DNA of 64,000 nucleotides from Sphingomonas sp. Leaf67 (GCF_001421965.1 NZ_LMLP01000022.1:1-64000); one strand, 5' to 3'. Shown: positions 25,753 to 35,736, numbered from the stretch's first letter. Made by a program: numbers and translations. Notes: a model not told the origin generated them from the sequence alone.

Positions 25753-26256
25753 ATGAAGATCATTGCCTTGGGACTGCTGCCGATACTCGGCGGCTGCGTC
25801 ATGGCGGTCGGCAATACGACCACCGAAGGCGCGCCGGTCGCGATCGAGCGCGAGACGATCACCTATGAGACATCGCCGTGCTTCGGCACCTGCCCAGTCT
25901 ATTCGGTGACCATTCAGCCCGACGGTTCGGGGGTGTTCGAGGGGCGGCGCTTTACGGCGGTCACCGGTACGCGCGTGTTCCGCGCGACGCCGGCGCAATA
26001 TCGGGCGTTCGCCGCCAAGATACGCCCCTATCGTCCAGCGCAGGGCGACCGGCTGCTGCAACCGGGCCAGCCGGGATGCGAGAATGCGCCGACCGACATG
26101 CCCTCGGTCGATATCCGCTGGAACGAGATCAGCGGCGCGTCGCAGCGGCTATCCTATTATTTCGGCTGCGGCGCGGCGGATGACGGCCGGACCGGCGCGG
26201 CGCTGCGGGGGGCGGTGAAGGAATTGCCGATCACAAGCTTCATCGCCGCCAACTAA
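25753..26256 (+). CDS. DUF6438 lipoprotein
   Basis: 167 residues. The lipobox LPILGGC (Cys about 15) marks it as a lipoprotein. The mature part begins with the DUF6438 hallmark TYETSPCFGTCPVYSVTI and has further cysteines (PGCENAP, YYFGCG) that could form disulfides. The family is envelope-located and of unknown function. A promoter is not obvious. It ends directly before hairpin repeat M2. Confidence 0.75.
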   Translation: MKIIALGLLPILGGCVMAVGNTTTEGAPVAIERETITYETSPCFGTCPVYSVTIQPDGSGVFEGRRFTAVTGTRVFRATPAQYRAFAAKIRPYRPAQGDRLLQPGQPGCENAPTDMPSVDIRWNEISGASQRLSYYFGCGAADDGRTGAALRGAVKELPITSFIAAN

Positions 26257-26394
26257 CTCCTCCCCGGCACGGGGAGGGGGACCATGCACAGCATGGTGGA
26301 GGGGGGTGTCGGCACACGGCACGGCTGCGTTGCACGACCAACCCCTCCACCACCGCTTCGCGGCGGTCCCCTTCTCCGCGAGCGGGGAGGATTT
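26257..26394 (+). repeat. CCTCCCCG hairpin repeat, copy M2 (full element)
   Basis: The element starts ctcctccccggcacggggag, immediately after the TAA of the lipoprotein gene, and ends gcgagcggggaggattt. Inner parts include ccatgcacagcatgg and accaccgcttcgcggcggt. The outer ends are complementary, so the whole can fold as one large hairpin. It lies between the lipoprotein gene and hrcA and may end transcription there. Confidence 0.75.
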
Positions 26395-26432
26395 GGGTTC
26401 CGCAAAGCGTCGCGCCACCCTACATTCCCCCC

Positions 26433-27473
26433 ATGGCCCAACCGATCCGTGAATTGACCGACCGCGCCCGCGACGTGTTTCGGATCGTGGTCGACAGCTA
26501 TCTGTCGACCGGTGCGCCGGTCGGGTCGCGGACCATCGCGCAACTGTCCGGCCTGAACCTCTCGCCCGCATCGATCCGCGGGGTAATGCAGGATCTGGAG
26601 GAAGCCGGCCTGCTCGCCGCACCGCATGTCAGCGCCGGGCGGATGCCGACCGAAACGGGTCTCCGCCTGTTCGTCGACGGCATGATGCACGCGATGGAGC
26701 CCTCCGCGCAGGAACGCGCGACGATCGAGGCGCAGGCCGATACCGCCGGCCCGGTCGAGGAGGCACTGGCCGGCACCGCCGCTGCCTTGTCCGGCCTGTC
26801 CGCCAGTGCCGGCGTGGTGCTGGTCCCCAAGCGCGAACCGGTGCTCAAACAGGTGTCGTTCGTGCCGCTGTCGGGCACCCGCGCGCTGGCGGTGCTGGTC
26901 GGGGCCGACGGATCGGTCGAGAACCGCGTCCTCGATGTCGCGACCGGGACCAGCGTCACTGCCCTGGTCGAGGCGGGCAATTACCTGACGGCGCGGCTGT
27001 CCGGCCTGACCTTGAGCGAGGCCCGCGCGCGCATCCTGCGCGAGATCGGGCAGGAACGTGCCGAACTCGATACGACCGCCCGCGCGCTGGTCGAGGCTGG
27101 TCTGGCGATGTGGAGCGAGGATGGCGGGCATCGCCCGGTGCTGATCGTGCGCGGACAGGCCCGGCTGATCGATCCCGCCGCCGCCCATGATCTCGACCGC
27201 GTGCGGCAGTTGCTCGACGAACTGGAGGGCAAGGAAGAGATCGCCCGCCTGCTCGAATCGGCACAGGACGGCGATGCCGCGCGCATCTTCATCGGATCGG
27301 AAAACAAATTGTTCGCATTGACCGGATCGTCGGTCATCGCCAAGCCGGTCCGCGCGCTGGACGGGCGCGTGGTCGGCGTCGTCGGCGTGATCGGGCCTGT
27401 CCGGTTGAACTATGCGCGCGTCGTGCCCATGGTGGATTTCACCGCCGCGACCCTGACGCGGCTGCTCGGCTGA
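26433..27473 (+). CDS. hrcA: Heat-inducible transcription repressor HrcA
   Basis: 346 residues, standard length. The N-terminal winged helix includes IRELTDRARDVFRIVVDSYL and GSRTIAQLSGLNLSPASIRG, followed by the HrcA signature AGLLAAPHVSAGRMPTE. The middle and C-terminal domains include NYLTARLSGLTL and the conserved end GVVGVIGPVRLNYARVVPMV. It represses groESL/dnaK-type genes through CIRCE. I see no CIRCE in front of it, so it is probably not autoregulated here. grpE starts 20 bases after its stop. Confidence 0.96.
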   Translation: MAQPIRELTDRARDVFRIVVDSYLSTGAPVGSRTIAQLSGLNLSPASIRGVMQDLEEAGLLAAPHVSAGRMPTETGLRLFVDGMMHAMEPSAQERATIEAQADTAGPVEEALAGTAAALSGLSASAGVVLVPKREPVLKQVSFVPLSGTRALAVLVGADGSVENRVLDVATGTSVTALVEAGNYLTARLSGLTLSEARARILREIGQERAELDTTARALVEAGLAMWSEDGGHRPVLIVRGQARLIDPAAAHDLDRVRQLLDELEGKEEIARLLESAQDGDAARIFIGSENKLFALTGSSVIAKPVRALDGRVVGVVGVIGPVRLNYARVVPMVDFTAATLTRLLG

Positions 27474-27493
27474 CAGGACAAGAAGAGACCGGA

Positions 27494-28051
27494 ATGAACG
27501 ACACTCCCGCCAACGACGATACGAACGACCTGCGCGAAGCCACCGCCGAGGCCGCGCCCGAAGTCGCCGAAGCGGATCGCCTCGCCGACCTCGAAGCGAA
27601 GCTGGCCGATTCGCAGGCCGAAACCCTGTACGCCCGTGCCGATCTGCAGAATGTGCGCCGCCGCGCCGAAAAGGAAGTGGCCGACGCCCGCGCCTATGCC
27701 GCGACGGCGTTCTCGCGCGACATCCTGTCGGTGGCCGATAATCTGTCGCGCGCGCTGTCGGCGATCCCCGACGACCTGCGCGGCGACGACCGGCTGAAGG
27801 GCCTGATCGTCGGCCTCGAAGCGACCGGGCGCGAGCTGGAAAGCATCTTCGGTCGCCATGGCATCACCAAGATGGTGGCAGTCGGCGAAGCGCTGGACCC
27901 CAACAAGCATCAGGCGATGTTCGAGGTGCCGTCGAACGACGTCGCACCGGGCACCGTCGTGCAGGAAATCCAGACCGGTTACATGATCCGCGACCGGTTG
28001 CTGCGGCCGGCGCTGGTCGGCGTGGCCAAGACGCCGGAGGGCGGGGCCTGA
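27494..28051 (+). CDS. grpE: Nucleotide exchange factor GrpE
   Basis: 185 residues. An acidic N-terminal region leads into a long coiled coil (about 35-85, LADLEAKLADSQAETLYARA, then AEKEVADARAYAATAFSRDI), followed by the beta-wing domain with the signature HGITKMVAVGEALDPNKHQA and GTVVQEIQTGYMIRDRLLRP. It drives ADP release from DnaK. It sits in a hrcA-grpE operon, and its stop overlaps the proposed CTG start of glnD, so the two may be coupled. Confidence 0.96.
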   Translation: MNDTPANDDTNDLREATAEAAPEVAEADRLADLEAKLADSQAETLYARADLQNVRRRAEKEVADARAYAATAFSRDILSVADNLSRALSAIPDDLRGDDRLKGLIVGLEATGRELESIFGRHGITKMVAVGEALDPNKHQAMFEVPSNDVAPGTVVQEIQTGYMIRDRLLRPALVGVAKTPEGGA

Positions 28052-30831
28052 GCGACACGGTTCGGCCCGACCTCGCCACGCCGCCCCGGTTCGAACGGAT
28101 CGTCCACCCGGAGGCGATCGTCGAGCCGGCGGTGCTGGCGGCGTCGCTCGCGGCACTCTGCACAGGCGGTCAGGACGGCACGGCACTGCGTCGTGCCGCG
28201 ACCGCCGTGCTGCGCGACGCGATGGTGCGTGGCCGGGCGGAGATCGAACGGCGGCTGAATGCCAACCCCAGCCACGGGCTGGAGACGTCCGCCGCCTATG
28301 CGTATCTGACCGATGCGATCCTCGTCGCGCTCACCGGCTTCATCGTCGAACACGTCCACCCGAACCATAATCCGACCGCGGCCGAACGGATGACGCTGAT
28401 CGCGGTCGGCGGCTATGGCCGGGGGGAAATGGCCCCGCATTCGGACGTCGATATCGGCGTGCTGACGCCGTGGAAGCAGACGCCATGGTCCGAACAGATC
28501 ATCGAATCGATCCTCTACGCGCTGTGGGATCTGGGGCTGAAGGTCGGCCATTCGTCGCGTTCGCTCGACGAAATGGTGCGGCAGGCGAAGGGCGACGTCA
28601 CGATCCGCACCGCGCTCGTCGAGGCGCGCTATGTGTGGGGCGATACGACGCTCTATGCCGAGGCGGCGCAGCGCTTCAAGAACGAGGTGCAGGACGGGAC
28701 CGCGCGCACCTTCATCGCCGAAAAACTGGCCGAGCGCGATGCCCGGCACAAGCGGATGGGCGATACCCGCTATGTCGTCGAACCCAATGTGAAGGAGGGG
28801 AAGGGGGGGCTGCGCGACCTGCACGCCCTCTTCTGGATCGGCAAATACGCCTATAACGTCCGCCGCGCCGCCGATCTGGTGCGGGTCGGCCTGCTGAGTG
28901 CGCCCGAATTGCGCAAGTTCAACCGGGCCGAGGATTTTCTGTGGGCGGTGCGCTGTCACCTCCATCTCATCACCGGCCGTGCCGAGGAACGGCTGACGTT
29001 CGACGTGCAGACCGAGATCGCGACACGGATGCGCTACAGCGACCGGGTCGGCAAATCGCGCGTCGAACGCTTCATGCAATATTATTTCCTGCAGGCGAAG
29101 CGGGTCGGCGACCTGACGGGTATGTTCCTCAGCCATCTCGACGAAACCTATGCCGCGCGGGGCAGCCGGTTCGGTTTCCCGCGCCTGCGGCGGCGGCCGC
29201 GGCGGTTGAACGGCTTCGTGCTCGACCGCGGGCGTCTCGCGCTGCCCAAGGACGATTTCTTCGCGCAGGACCCCGTCCGGTTGATCGAAATCTTCGCGCT
29301 TGCCGATCTGCACGGGCTGGAAATCCATCCGCTGGCAATGCGCGCGGCCTCACGTGACGCGCGCATGGCGGCGCATGTTCGTTCGCACCCCCGCGCCAAC
29401 CAGCTGTTCCTCGACGTGCTGACGTCCCCGCGCGATCCCGAGCTGGTGCTGCGCTGGATGAACGAATGCGGCGTGTTCGGCCGCTTCATTCCCGATTTCG
29501 GCCGCATCGTCGCGCAGATGCAGTTCGACATGTACCACCATTACACCGTCGACGAGCACACGATCCGCATGATCGGCCTGTTGTCGCAGGTCGAACGCGG
29601 CATCTGTCGTGAGGAGCATCCGCTGTCGACCGCCCTGTTCGGCGGCATCGTCCAGCGGCGCGCGCTGTTCGTCGCGGTGCTGTGCCACGACATTGCCAAG
29701 GGGCGTGGCGGCGACCATTCGATCCTCGGTGCCGAAGTCGCCGAACGACTTTGCCCCCGGCTGGGCCTGACCCCGGCCGAGACCGAGACGGTGGCATGGC
29801 TGGTCCGCTATCACCTGTTGATGTCGGCAACGGCGTTCAAGCGTGACCTTAGTGACTTTAAGACGATCCTCGACTTCACCAGCGTCGTGCAATCGCCGCA
29901 GCGGCTGCGCATGCTGCTGGTCCTGACCGTCGTCGATATCCGCGCAGTCGGTCCCGGAACGTGGAACGGGTGGAAACGGCAGTTGCTGACCACCTTGTTC
30001 GAAACCGCCGAGGAGGTGCTGCGCCTGGGCCACAAGCAGCGCGGACGTGACGAACGCATCGCCGAAAAGCAGGAACGGCTGCGTGAGACGCTGGGTTGGG
30101 ACAAGGATACGCTGGCGGCCTATGTCCGGCACCTGCCGCCCGCCTATTGGATCGCCGAGCCCGACGACGTGATCGCCGCCAATGCGCGGATGGTCGATCA
30201 GGCGGGCGACGTGCGCCTGACGATCGAAACCAGCGTCGACGAGGATCGCGGCGCGACCGTCGTCACGGTCCATGCCGCCGATCATCCGGGGCTGTTCTAC
30301 CGCATCGCCGGGGCGATCCACGCGGCGGGCGGCAACATCATCGATGCGCGCATCCATACGACCCGTACCGGCATGGCGCTCGACAATTTCCTCGTCCAGA
30401 ATCCGCTCGGCGGTCCGTTCGACGAAGCGGGGCAGTTGCAGCGGCTGAAGACCACCATCGCCGACGCGCTCGCCAACCGGATGAAGCTGACCGACCGGTT
30501 GGCCGCCAAGCCGTTGTCCCGCCCGCGCGCCGATGCCTTCCCGATCGAGCCGAACGTCCTGATCGACAATGCCGCGTCGAATCGCTTCACCGTGATCGAG
30601 GTCAATGCCCGCGACCGGCCCGCGCTGCTCCACCATCTGGCGCAGGCGCTGTTCCAGTCGAAGGTGACGCTGCACTCCGCCCACGTTGCCACCTATGGCG
30701 AACGCGCGGTCGACACCTTCTACGTCACCGACCTGACCGGCGACCGCATCACCGGCCAGTTGCGGCTGAAGTCGCTCGAACGACGGATGCTCGACGCGGC
30801 GGCAGGCAAGGATTTCAGCGCCTTCGCGTAA
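28048..30831 (+). CDS. glnD: Bifunctional [protein-PII] uridylyltransferase/uridylyl-removing enzyme
   Basis: 927 residues from the proposed start. Nucleotidyltransferase motif VGGYGRGEMAPHSDVDIGVL, HD domain with VLCHDIAKGRGGDHS, and two C-terminal ACT domains (about VVTVHAADHPGLFYRIAGAI and VIEVNARDRPALLHHLAQAL). It adds or removes UMP on PII according to glutamine. The first standard start, GTG 28132, has no ribosome site and would lose 28 N-terminal residues. CTG 28048 overlaps the grpE TGA and has GGAGG seven bases before it, giving (M)SDTVRPDLATPPRFERIV. I therefore propose CTG, at moderate confidence. Confidence 0.9.
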   Translation: MSDTVRPDLATPPRFERIVHPEAIVEPAVLAASLAALCTGGQDGTALRRAATAVLRDAMVRGRAEIERRLNANPSHGLETSAAYAYLTDAILVALTGFIVEHVHPNHNPTAAERMTLIAVGGYGRGEMAPHSDVDIGVLTPWKQTPWSEQIIESILYALWDLGLKVGHSSRSLDEMVRQAKGDVTIRTALVEARYVWGDTTLYAEAAQRFKNEVQDGTARTFIAEKLAERDARHKRMGDTRYVVEPNVKEGKGGLRDLHALFWIGKYAYNVRRAADLVRVGLLSAPELRKFNRAEDFLWAVRCHLHLITGRAEERLTFDVQTEIATRMRYSDRVGKSRVERFMQYYFLQAKRVGDLTGMFLSHLDETYAARGSRFGFPRLRRRPRRLNGFVLDRGRLALPKDDFFAQDPVRLIEIFALADLHGLEIHPLAMRAASRDARMAAHVRSHPRANQLFLDVLTSPRDPELVLRWMNECGVFGRFIPDFGRIVAQMQFDMYHHYTVDEHTIRMIGLLSQVERGICREEHPLSTALFGGIVQRRALFVAVLCHDIAKGRGGDHSILGAEVAERLCPRLGLTPAETETVAWLVRYHLLMSATAFKRDLSDFKTILDFTSVVQSPQRLRMLLVLTVVDIRAVGPGTWNGWKRQLLTTLFETAEEVLRLGHKQRGRDERIAEKQERLRETLGWDKDTLAAYVRHLPPAYWIAEPDDVIAANARMVDQAGDVRLTIETSVDEDRGATVVTVHAADHPGLFYRIAGAIHAAGGNIIDARIHTTRTGMALDNFLVQNPLGGPFDEAGQLQRLKTTIADALANRMKLTDRLAAKPLSRPRADAFPIEPNVLIDNAASNRFTVIEVNARDRPALLHHLAQALFQSKVTLHSAHVATYGERAVDTFYVTDLTGDRITGQLRLKSLERRMLDAAAGKDFSAFA

Positions 30832-30870
30832 TCCCTTGCGAATCGATAGGGATTGCAGCAGGATCGGGTT

Positions 30871-31077
30871 ATGGACCTGATCCTGCTGGCCGTACTGGTC
30901 ATCGCCGTGCTGCTGATCGCCCTCGTCGCGATCGCATCGCACCGTCGCAAGCTCCGCCATGCCGGGGCAGATGACGGGGGAGACCTCATTTTCGGATGGT
31001 TCGACGGGGCCAGCACGTCGGCGGACTGCGGCAGCGACGGTGGTGGCTGCGACGGTGGGGGTGGCGGCGGCGATTGA
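30871..31077 (+). CDS. Small membrane protein with Cys/Gly-rich tail
   Basis: 68 residues: one N-terminal membrane helix (MDLILLAVLVIAVLLIALVA), a short basic stretch (SHRRKLRHAG) and an acidic domain ending CGSDGGGCDGGGGGGD. Such CG-rich tails occur in several small bacterial membrane proteins of unknown role. It follows glnD by 39 bases, so it may be the last gene of that operon. Its small size makes it easily missed. Confidence 0.55.
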   Translation: MDLILLAVLVIAVLLIALVAIASHRRKLRHAGADDGGDLIFGWFDGASTSADCGSDGGGCDGGGGGGD

Positions 31078-31288
31078 GCGGCGATGCCGGTTCGCCCAGT
31101 CGGCAGACTGCAGGAAGTGTGAATGCTCTGGACTGGGGGCGGCAGAGTCCGGCCTCGGTTTACGGAAGCGCGTACTTGCCTCGATGCCCGACTGCCATCG
31201 GTAAGGAACAGCAATGATCCCGATCGGTCGGCAAAGTACCAGACGACCGTACTTTCCCGGCGGATGAACGCATCCTATCCGGCGGGAC

Positions 31289-32038
31289 ATGGAAAGCGGT
31301 AATGATCTGGCCAAGCTGACCGAGCGGGAAAAGGTCTGTCTGAGGCAATGGCTCCAGCACAAGTCTGCCAAGGAGATCGCCGTCGATCTGGGCATTTCGC
31401 ATCACGCGGTCGAAAAGCGGCTGAAAATGGCGCGCCTGAAACTGGGTGTCGCATCCTCCTTGCAAGCCGCGCAGATGCTCGACGCGGCAGAAGGGTACCA
31501 GCAAGCCGTACCCCAGACGCCGGCCCTCGCGTCCAGTGCTGGTGGAGGTCAATCGACGTTCATTCGTCCATTGGTATTGGGAGCAATCGCTATGAGCCTT
31601 ATCGCGGCAACCCTGCTGGCACTTATGTGGCAGCCTTTGGAACGATCTACTCCTGCCGCCGGGGATCAACGGCTCATTCGAGAGTATGACCAGCAACTCG
31701 ACGCAGTACTGAACGCGTTGCTCACTGCCGCCGAGATTGCGCCAGACGGCGAAATCATTCTCCGAAATCCGGTGGCCGACGAGCGTTTCATCCGGTTTGG
31801 CAGCGGTTATTATTGGCAAATCAGCGGAACCGGACAGGAAGATTTCCGGTCGCGCTCGCTGGCAGGGCGCACACTTGTGCCGAAGGTTGATACCCCATCG
31901 ACGGCAGCACTTTCCTATGAGTCCAACCAATTTCCGAATGAGCCGCTGCGGGTCGTCGAGCGTACGGTCCGGCTGACGGGCAGCGACGTCGAGTGGCGCT
32001 TCATGGTCGCGCGGTCCTGTCGCGAATTATGTCGATGA
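31289..32038 (+). pseudogene. LuxR-type HTH fused to a truncated sensor-kinase periplasmic domain
   Basis: 249 residues. The N-terminus is a LuxR HTH (TEREKVCLRQWLQHKSAKEI ... GISHHAVEKRLKMAR, about 10-65); one membrane helix follows near 95-115. The rest (RLIREYDQQLDAVLNALLTA, YYWQISGTGQEDFRSRSLAG, LPEPLRVVERTV-like) matches the N-terminal sensor domain of sphingomonad histidine kinases. It ends abruptly at FMVARSCRELCR. A one-base shift near 32030 restores VDDSLSR, the usual continuation, but the kinase part is absent. It is probably a decayed chimera; a genuine short membrane regulator is possible. Confidence 0.55.
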
Positions 32039-32120
32039 CTCTTTGAGCCGATCAAACCGCGCGCGGGCGTTCGGGCCTTCCCCAAGCGCTCCCATGCAAA
32101 CCAGCGCAACCCGACAAACG

Positions 32121-32155
32121 GAAAAGCCGCCACGTCCACGCAAAGACATGGCGGC
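32121..32155 (-). terminator. Terminator of the thrS-infC operon
   Basis: On the minus strand, GCCGCCATGTC-tttgcgtg-GACGTGGCGGC (one mismatched position) is followed by TTTTCC, a classic rho-independent terminator. It is 33 bases past the infC stop. Confidence 0.8.
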
Positions 32156-32187
32156 TGTTCAATATCGCACGTCGGACGAACCGGCGC

Positions 32188-32733
32188 TTATTTCGGCGAC
32201 AACACCATCAGCATCTGTCGGCCTTCCATGCGCGGATAGGCTTCGACCTTGGCGATTTCCTGCGTCGCTTCGGCGACACGCTGCAATACCGCCATGCCGA
32301 GCTGGCCGTGGCTCAGCTCGCGCCCGCGGAAGCGCATCGTGACCTTCACCTTGTCGCCTTCGGTGATGAACTGCTCGACCTTCTTCATCTTCGTATCATA
32401 ATCATGATCGTCGATGTTCGGACGCATTTTGATCTCCTTGATCTCCTGCGTCTTCTGGGTCTTGCGCGCGAGGTTCGCCTTCTTCTGCGCCTCGTACTTG
32501 AACTTGCCCACGTCGAGGAACTTCGCGACGGGCGGGTCGGCGTTCGGCGACACCTCGACCAGATCGAGTCCGACCTCCTGCGCCTGCGCCATCGCTTCGC
32601 GCGTGAACATCACACCCAGATTCTCGCCCTCATGGTCGATCACGCGGACCTTCGGCGACTGGATGAACTCGTTGAATCGGGGGCCGTTCATCGGCGGCGG
32701 CGCATTCGGGCGACGCATCATGGGCGGACGGAT
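32188..32733 (-). CDS. infC: Translation initiation factor IF-3
   Basis: 181 residues from the proposed ATC start. Signature: [20 protein letters not shown] at the N-domain, [20 protein letters not shown], then the C-domain [20 protein letters not shown] and [16 protein letters not shown]. The first ATG (32721) has its AAGGAG ribosome site about 20 bases away, which is too far. The same AAGGAG is 8 bases from an in-frame ATC at 32733, giving [14 protein letters not shown]. An unusual start is the known basis of IF-3 self-control, as with AUU in E. coli. It follows thrS. Confidence 0.93.
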   Translation of the reverse strand: MRPPMMRRPNAPPPMNGPRFNEFIQSPKVRVIDHEGENLGVMFTREAMAQAQEVGLDLVEVSPNADPPVAKFLDVGKFKYEAQKKANLARKTQKTQEIKEIKMRPNIDDHDYDTKMKKVEQFITEGDKVKVTMRFRGRELSHGQLGMAVLQRVAEATQEIAKVEAYPRMEGRQMLMVLSPK

Positions 32734-32784
32734 AGGTGCTGCTCCTTCAGTGTTCGAAACTTCTATATAGTCAATTCTGCACGA

Positions 32785-34797
32785 TTACGAAAGGTTCCGC
32801 GCAAGATCGGGTGCCAGCGATTCCGACGACAGCATTGCGACCAGTTCGTCGAGCGTGATGACCGACTGTCCCTGACTGCCCAGACGGCGCAGCGCGACGG
32901 TGCGTTCCTCCGCCTCGCGCTTGCCGACCACGACCAGCGCCGGGACCTTGGCGAGCGAGTGTTCGCGCACCTTGTAGTTGATCTTCTCGTTGCGCAGGTC
33001 GGTTTCCACCCGGATACCCGCCGCCTTCAGCGCCGCCGCGACCTCGTCGGCATAGTCGTCGGCATCGGACACGATCGTCGCGACCACCGCCTGCACCGGC
33101 GACAGCCACATCGGCATGCGGCCCGCATGATGCTCGATCAGGATGCCGAGAAAGCGTTCGAACGTGCCGAGGATCGCCCGGTGCAGCATCACCGGGCGGT
33201 GGCGATTGCCGTCCTCGCCGACATAGGTCGCGTCGAGTCGTTCGGGCAGCACCCGGTCCGACTGGATTGTGCCGACCTGCCATGTCCGCCCGATCGCGTC
33301 GGTCAGGTGAAATTCGAGCTTGGGCGCATAGAAGGCCCCTTCGCCTGGCAGTTCCTCGAATTTCGCCTTGATGTCCTCGGACAGGTTCGACGACAGCACC
33401 GCCTCGCGCAGTTCCGCCTCGGCCGTGTCCCACATCGCATCCGACCCGAAGCGCTTCTCCGGGCGCAGCGCCAGCTTCACTGCATAATCGGTGAAGCCCA
33501 GATCGCGATAGACCGAGTCGAGCAGTTCGCAGAAGTCGCGAACCTCCTGCACCAGCTGATCCTCGCGGCAGAAGATGTGCGCGTCGTCCTGCGTGAACTG
33601 GCGGACGCGCATGATGCCGTGCAGCGCGCCATGCGGTTCGTTGCGGTGGCAGCAGCCGAATTCGGCCATGCGGATCGGCAGGTCGCGATACGACTTGATC
33701 CCCTGACGAAAGATCAGGACGTGCGCCGGGCAGTTCATCGGCTTCAACGCCATCATGTCGGCATCGGCGCTGACGATCGCGCCCTCGTCCTCGGTATTCG
33801 GGATTTCGTCGGGCACCACGAACATATTCTCGCGATACTTGCCCCAATGGCCCGACTGTTCCCATTGCCGCGCGTCCATCAGCTGCGGCGTCTTCACTTC
33901 CTGATAGTCGGTCGCGTCAAGCCGGCGGCGCATATACGCCTCCAGCTGCCGCCACATCATATACCCCTTGGGGTGCCAGAAGACCGAGCCCTGCGCTTCG
34001 GACTGGAGGTGGAACAGGTCCATCTCCGCGCCCAGCTTGCGATGGTCGCGCTTGGCGGCCTCCTCCAGCCGGGTCAGATGCGCGTCGAGCTGCTTCTTCG
34101 ACAGCCATCCGGTGCCGTAGATACGGCTAAGCATCGCGTTCTTCTGGTCGCCGCGCCAATAGGCACCCGACACGCGGGTCAGTTTGAACGCCTGCGGATC
34201 GAGCTTCGCCGTCGATTCGAGGTGCGGCCCGCGGCACATGTCGAGCCACTGGCCCTGCCGGTAGATGGTCAGCTCTTCACCCTCGGGCAGTTCGGCGGCC
34301 CACTCCGCCTTGAAGGTCTCGCCCTGCTGCGTCCAGCGGTCGATCAGCTGCTGGCGGGTCACGACCTCGCGCTCGAACTTCTCGCCCTTCGCGATGATCT
34401 TGCGCATCTCTGCCTCGATCAGTGGTAGATCCTCGTCGGTGAAAGGCCCACGGCCCGGCGCGGGCGCGAAGTCGTAATAGAAGCCGTCGTCGGTCGCCGG
34501 ACCGAAGGTAATTTGCGTACCCGGATACAGCGTCTGCACCGCTTCGGCGAGGACGTGCGCGAAGTCGTGGCGATGCAGTTCGAGCGCATCGGCCTCGTCC
34601 TTCGTCGTCACCAGCGCCAGCGACGCATCGCCGTCGAACGGTCGGTTCAGGTCGCGCACCTGCCCGTCGACCCGCGCGGCGATCGCCGCCTTGCGCAGAC
34701 CCGGCGAGATCGCGGCGGCGATGTCGGCCGGCGTAGTGCCCGGCGTCACCTCACGGACGGCACCGTCGGGGAGGGTGATGCGGAACAATGCGGACAT
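32785..34797 (-). CDS. thrS: Threonyl-tRNA synthetase
   Basis: 670 residues. N-terminal TGS domain ([20 protein letters not shown]), editing domain with [14 protein letters not shown] and [11 protein letters not shown], class II catalytic core with motif 2 [19 protein letters not shown] and motif 3 [20 protein letters not shown], then the anticodon-binding domain ([20 protein letters not shown]). It charges tRNA-Thr. It is transcribed with infC, which starts about 50 bases after its stop. Confidence 0.97.
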   Translation of the reverse strand: MSALFRITLPDGAVREVTPGTTPADIAAAISPGLRKAAIAARVDGQVRDLNRPFDGDASLALVTTKDEADALELHRHDFAHVLAEAVQTLYPGTQITFGPATDDGFYYDFAPAPGRGPFTDEDLPLIEAEMRKIIAKGEKFEREVVTRQQLIDRWTQQGETFKAEWAAELPEGEELTIYRQGQWLDMCRGPHLESTAKLDPQAFKLTRVSGAYWRGDQKNAMLSRIYGTGWLSKKQLDAHLTRLEEAAKRDHRKLGAEMDLFHLQSEAQGSVFWHPKGYMMWRQLEAYMRRRLDATDYQEVKTPQLMDARQWEQSGHWGKYRENMFVVPDEIPNTEDEGAIVSADADMMALKPMNCPAHVLIFRQGIKSYRDLPIRMAEFGCCHRNEPHGALHGIMRVRQFTQDDAHIFCREDQLVQEVRDFCELLDSVYRDLGFTDYAVKLALRPEKRFGSDAMWDTAEAELREAVLSSNLSEDIKAKFEELPGEGAFYAPKLEFHLTDAIGRTWQVGTIQSDRVLPERLDATYVGEDGNRHRPVMLHRAILGTFERFLGILIEHHAGRMPMWLSPVQAVVATIVSDADDYADEVAAALKAAGIRVETDLRNEKINYKVREHSLAKVPALVVVGKREAEERTVALRRLGSQGQSVITLDELVAMLSSESLAPDLARNLS

Positions 34798-34935
34798 GCG
34801 AAGCGACCTGACATGCGAGGGAGATAAACGCCTGCCGACTAGCCGCTGGGGGCGGGGAGAGCAAGGACACGCGCGCTGCCACTCGCCCGCACCGTCCTTC
34901 CGGCGAAGGCCGGAATGGCGGCAAGCGTCAGGGGA

Positions 34936-35736
34936 TCACTCCACCGCCGCGCCCGCGTCGGTATAGGTGATCCGGATGCGGACCCAACTGCCGATCAGCG
35001 GCCGCCCGCCGACGCGCGGCGGCAGGATGCGGAACTGCCACGCCGCCTGGCGCACCGCGCCGGCCAGGCCCGATCCCCGCGCCGACTGGCCGATTTCGCG
35101 GCAATCGGTCACCTGATTGTTGGGAATGGTCCGGCACGCGACCTCGCCCCAGCCCGGTTGCGCGCGGCGGGGCAGATAGGTCGCCAGCTCGGTATGGGTC
35201 GGGCGGCGGTACCAGTCGGCGGCGTAAAGGCGCTCGCCGCCACCGCTGCCGCCGCCGGTATCGGCCTCCGCATCGCCGTCGCCGCTGTCACTCGTCGCAC
35301 TGCCGGTGCCGACCCCCTCCGCGCTGCGGGTGCCGGGGGTGATGGCGGCCCGTGCGAACTCGCGGCCGGTCATCGGAATGACCTTTGACCAGACGTCGGA
35401 CGAACGGTCGGCGGGGACCGGCGGGGGCGGCGGAACCTCGGGCGGCGGTGACACCGTCGCGGTGGGCGGGGCGCTCGCGGCGCTGCCGGCGGCGGCCTTG
35501 CGCTGAACCTGTTTGGCCGGGGCGGCGGCGGGCGCGACCCGGTCGGCGGGCAGCATGTCGACGACCAGCGGCGATTTTTCACCCGGCGGCGGCGACATCA
35601 TCGTGGGGGCGATGCGCAGCAACAGCAACAGGATCAGCACATGGATCGCGACGACCAGCACCAGCGTCGTCAGGCGCCGCGACAGCGGCGACGGGCTTTG
35701 CGCGGAGAACCGTTGTTGAATCACCTGCGTCGCCAC
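34936..35736 (-). CDS. TonB-like energy-transducer or envelope protein
   Basis: 266 residues. The start is a GTG at 35736 (VATQVIQQRFSAQSPSPLSR). One membrane helix (about 23-41, LTTLVLVVAIHVLILLLLLR) is followed by a Pro/Ala-rich linker with VSPPPEVPPPPPVPAD and a C-terminal domain with cysteines (GEVACRTIPNNQVTDCREIG) and a beta-strand end (RPLIGSWVRIRITYTDAGAA). The layout is that of TonB, but the periplasmic domain is divergent. Function is uncertain; it may serve one of the TonB-dependent receptors or work with an export system. Confidence 0.6.
   Translation of the reverse strand: MATQVIQQRFSAQSPSPLSRRLTTLVLVVAIHVLILLLLLRIAPTMMSPPPGEKSPLVVDMLPADRVAPAAAPAKQVQRKAAAGSAASAPPTATVSPPPEVPPPPPVPADRSSDVWSKVIPMTGREFARAAITPGTRSAEGVGTGSATSDSGDGDAEADTGGGSGGGERLYAADWYRRPTHTELATYLPRRAQPGWGEVACRTIPNNQVTDCREIGQSARGSGLAGAVRQAAWQFRILPPRVGGRPLIGSWVRIRITYTDAGAAVE

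Noticed and set aside
26257..26432. CIRCE operator before hrcA
   Set aside because: No TTAGCACTC-N9-GAGTGCTAA-like inverted repeat could be found; the space holds repeat M2 instead.
29844..29865. gtgaccttagtgactttaag inside glnD resembles the tandem GTGACCTTT repeat
   Set aside because: Several mismatches, inside a conserved coding region; chance similarity.
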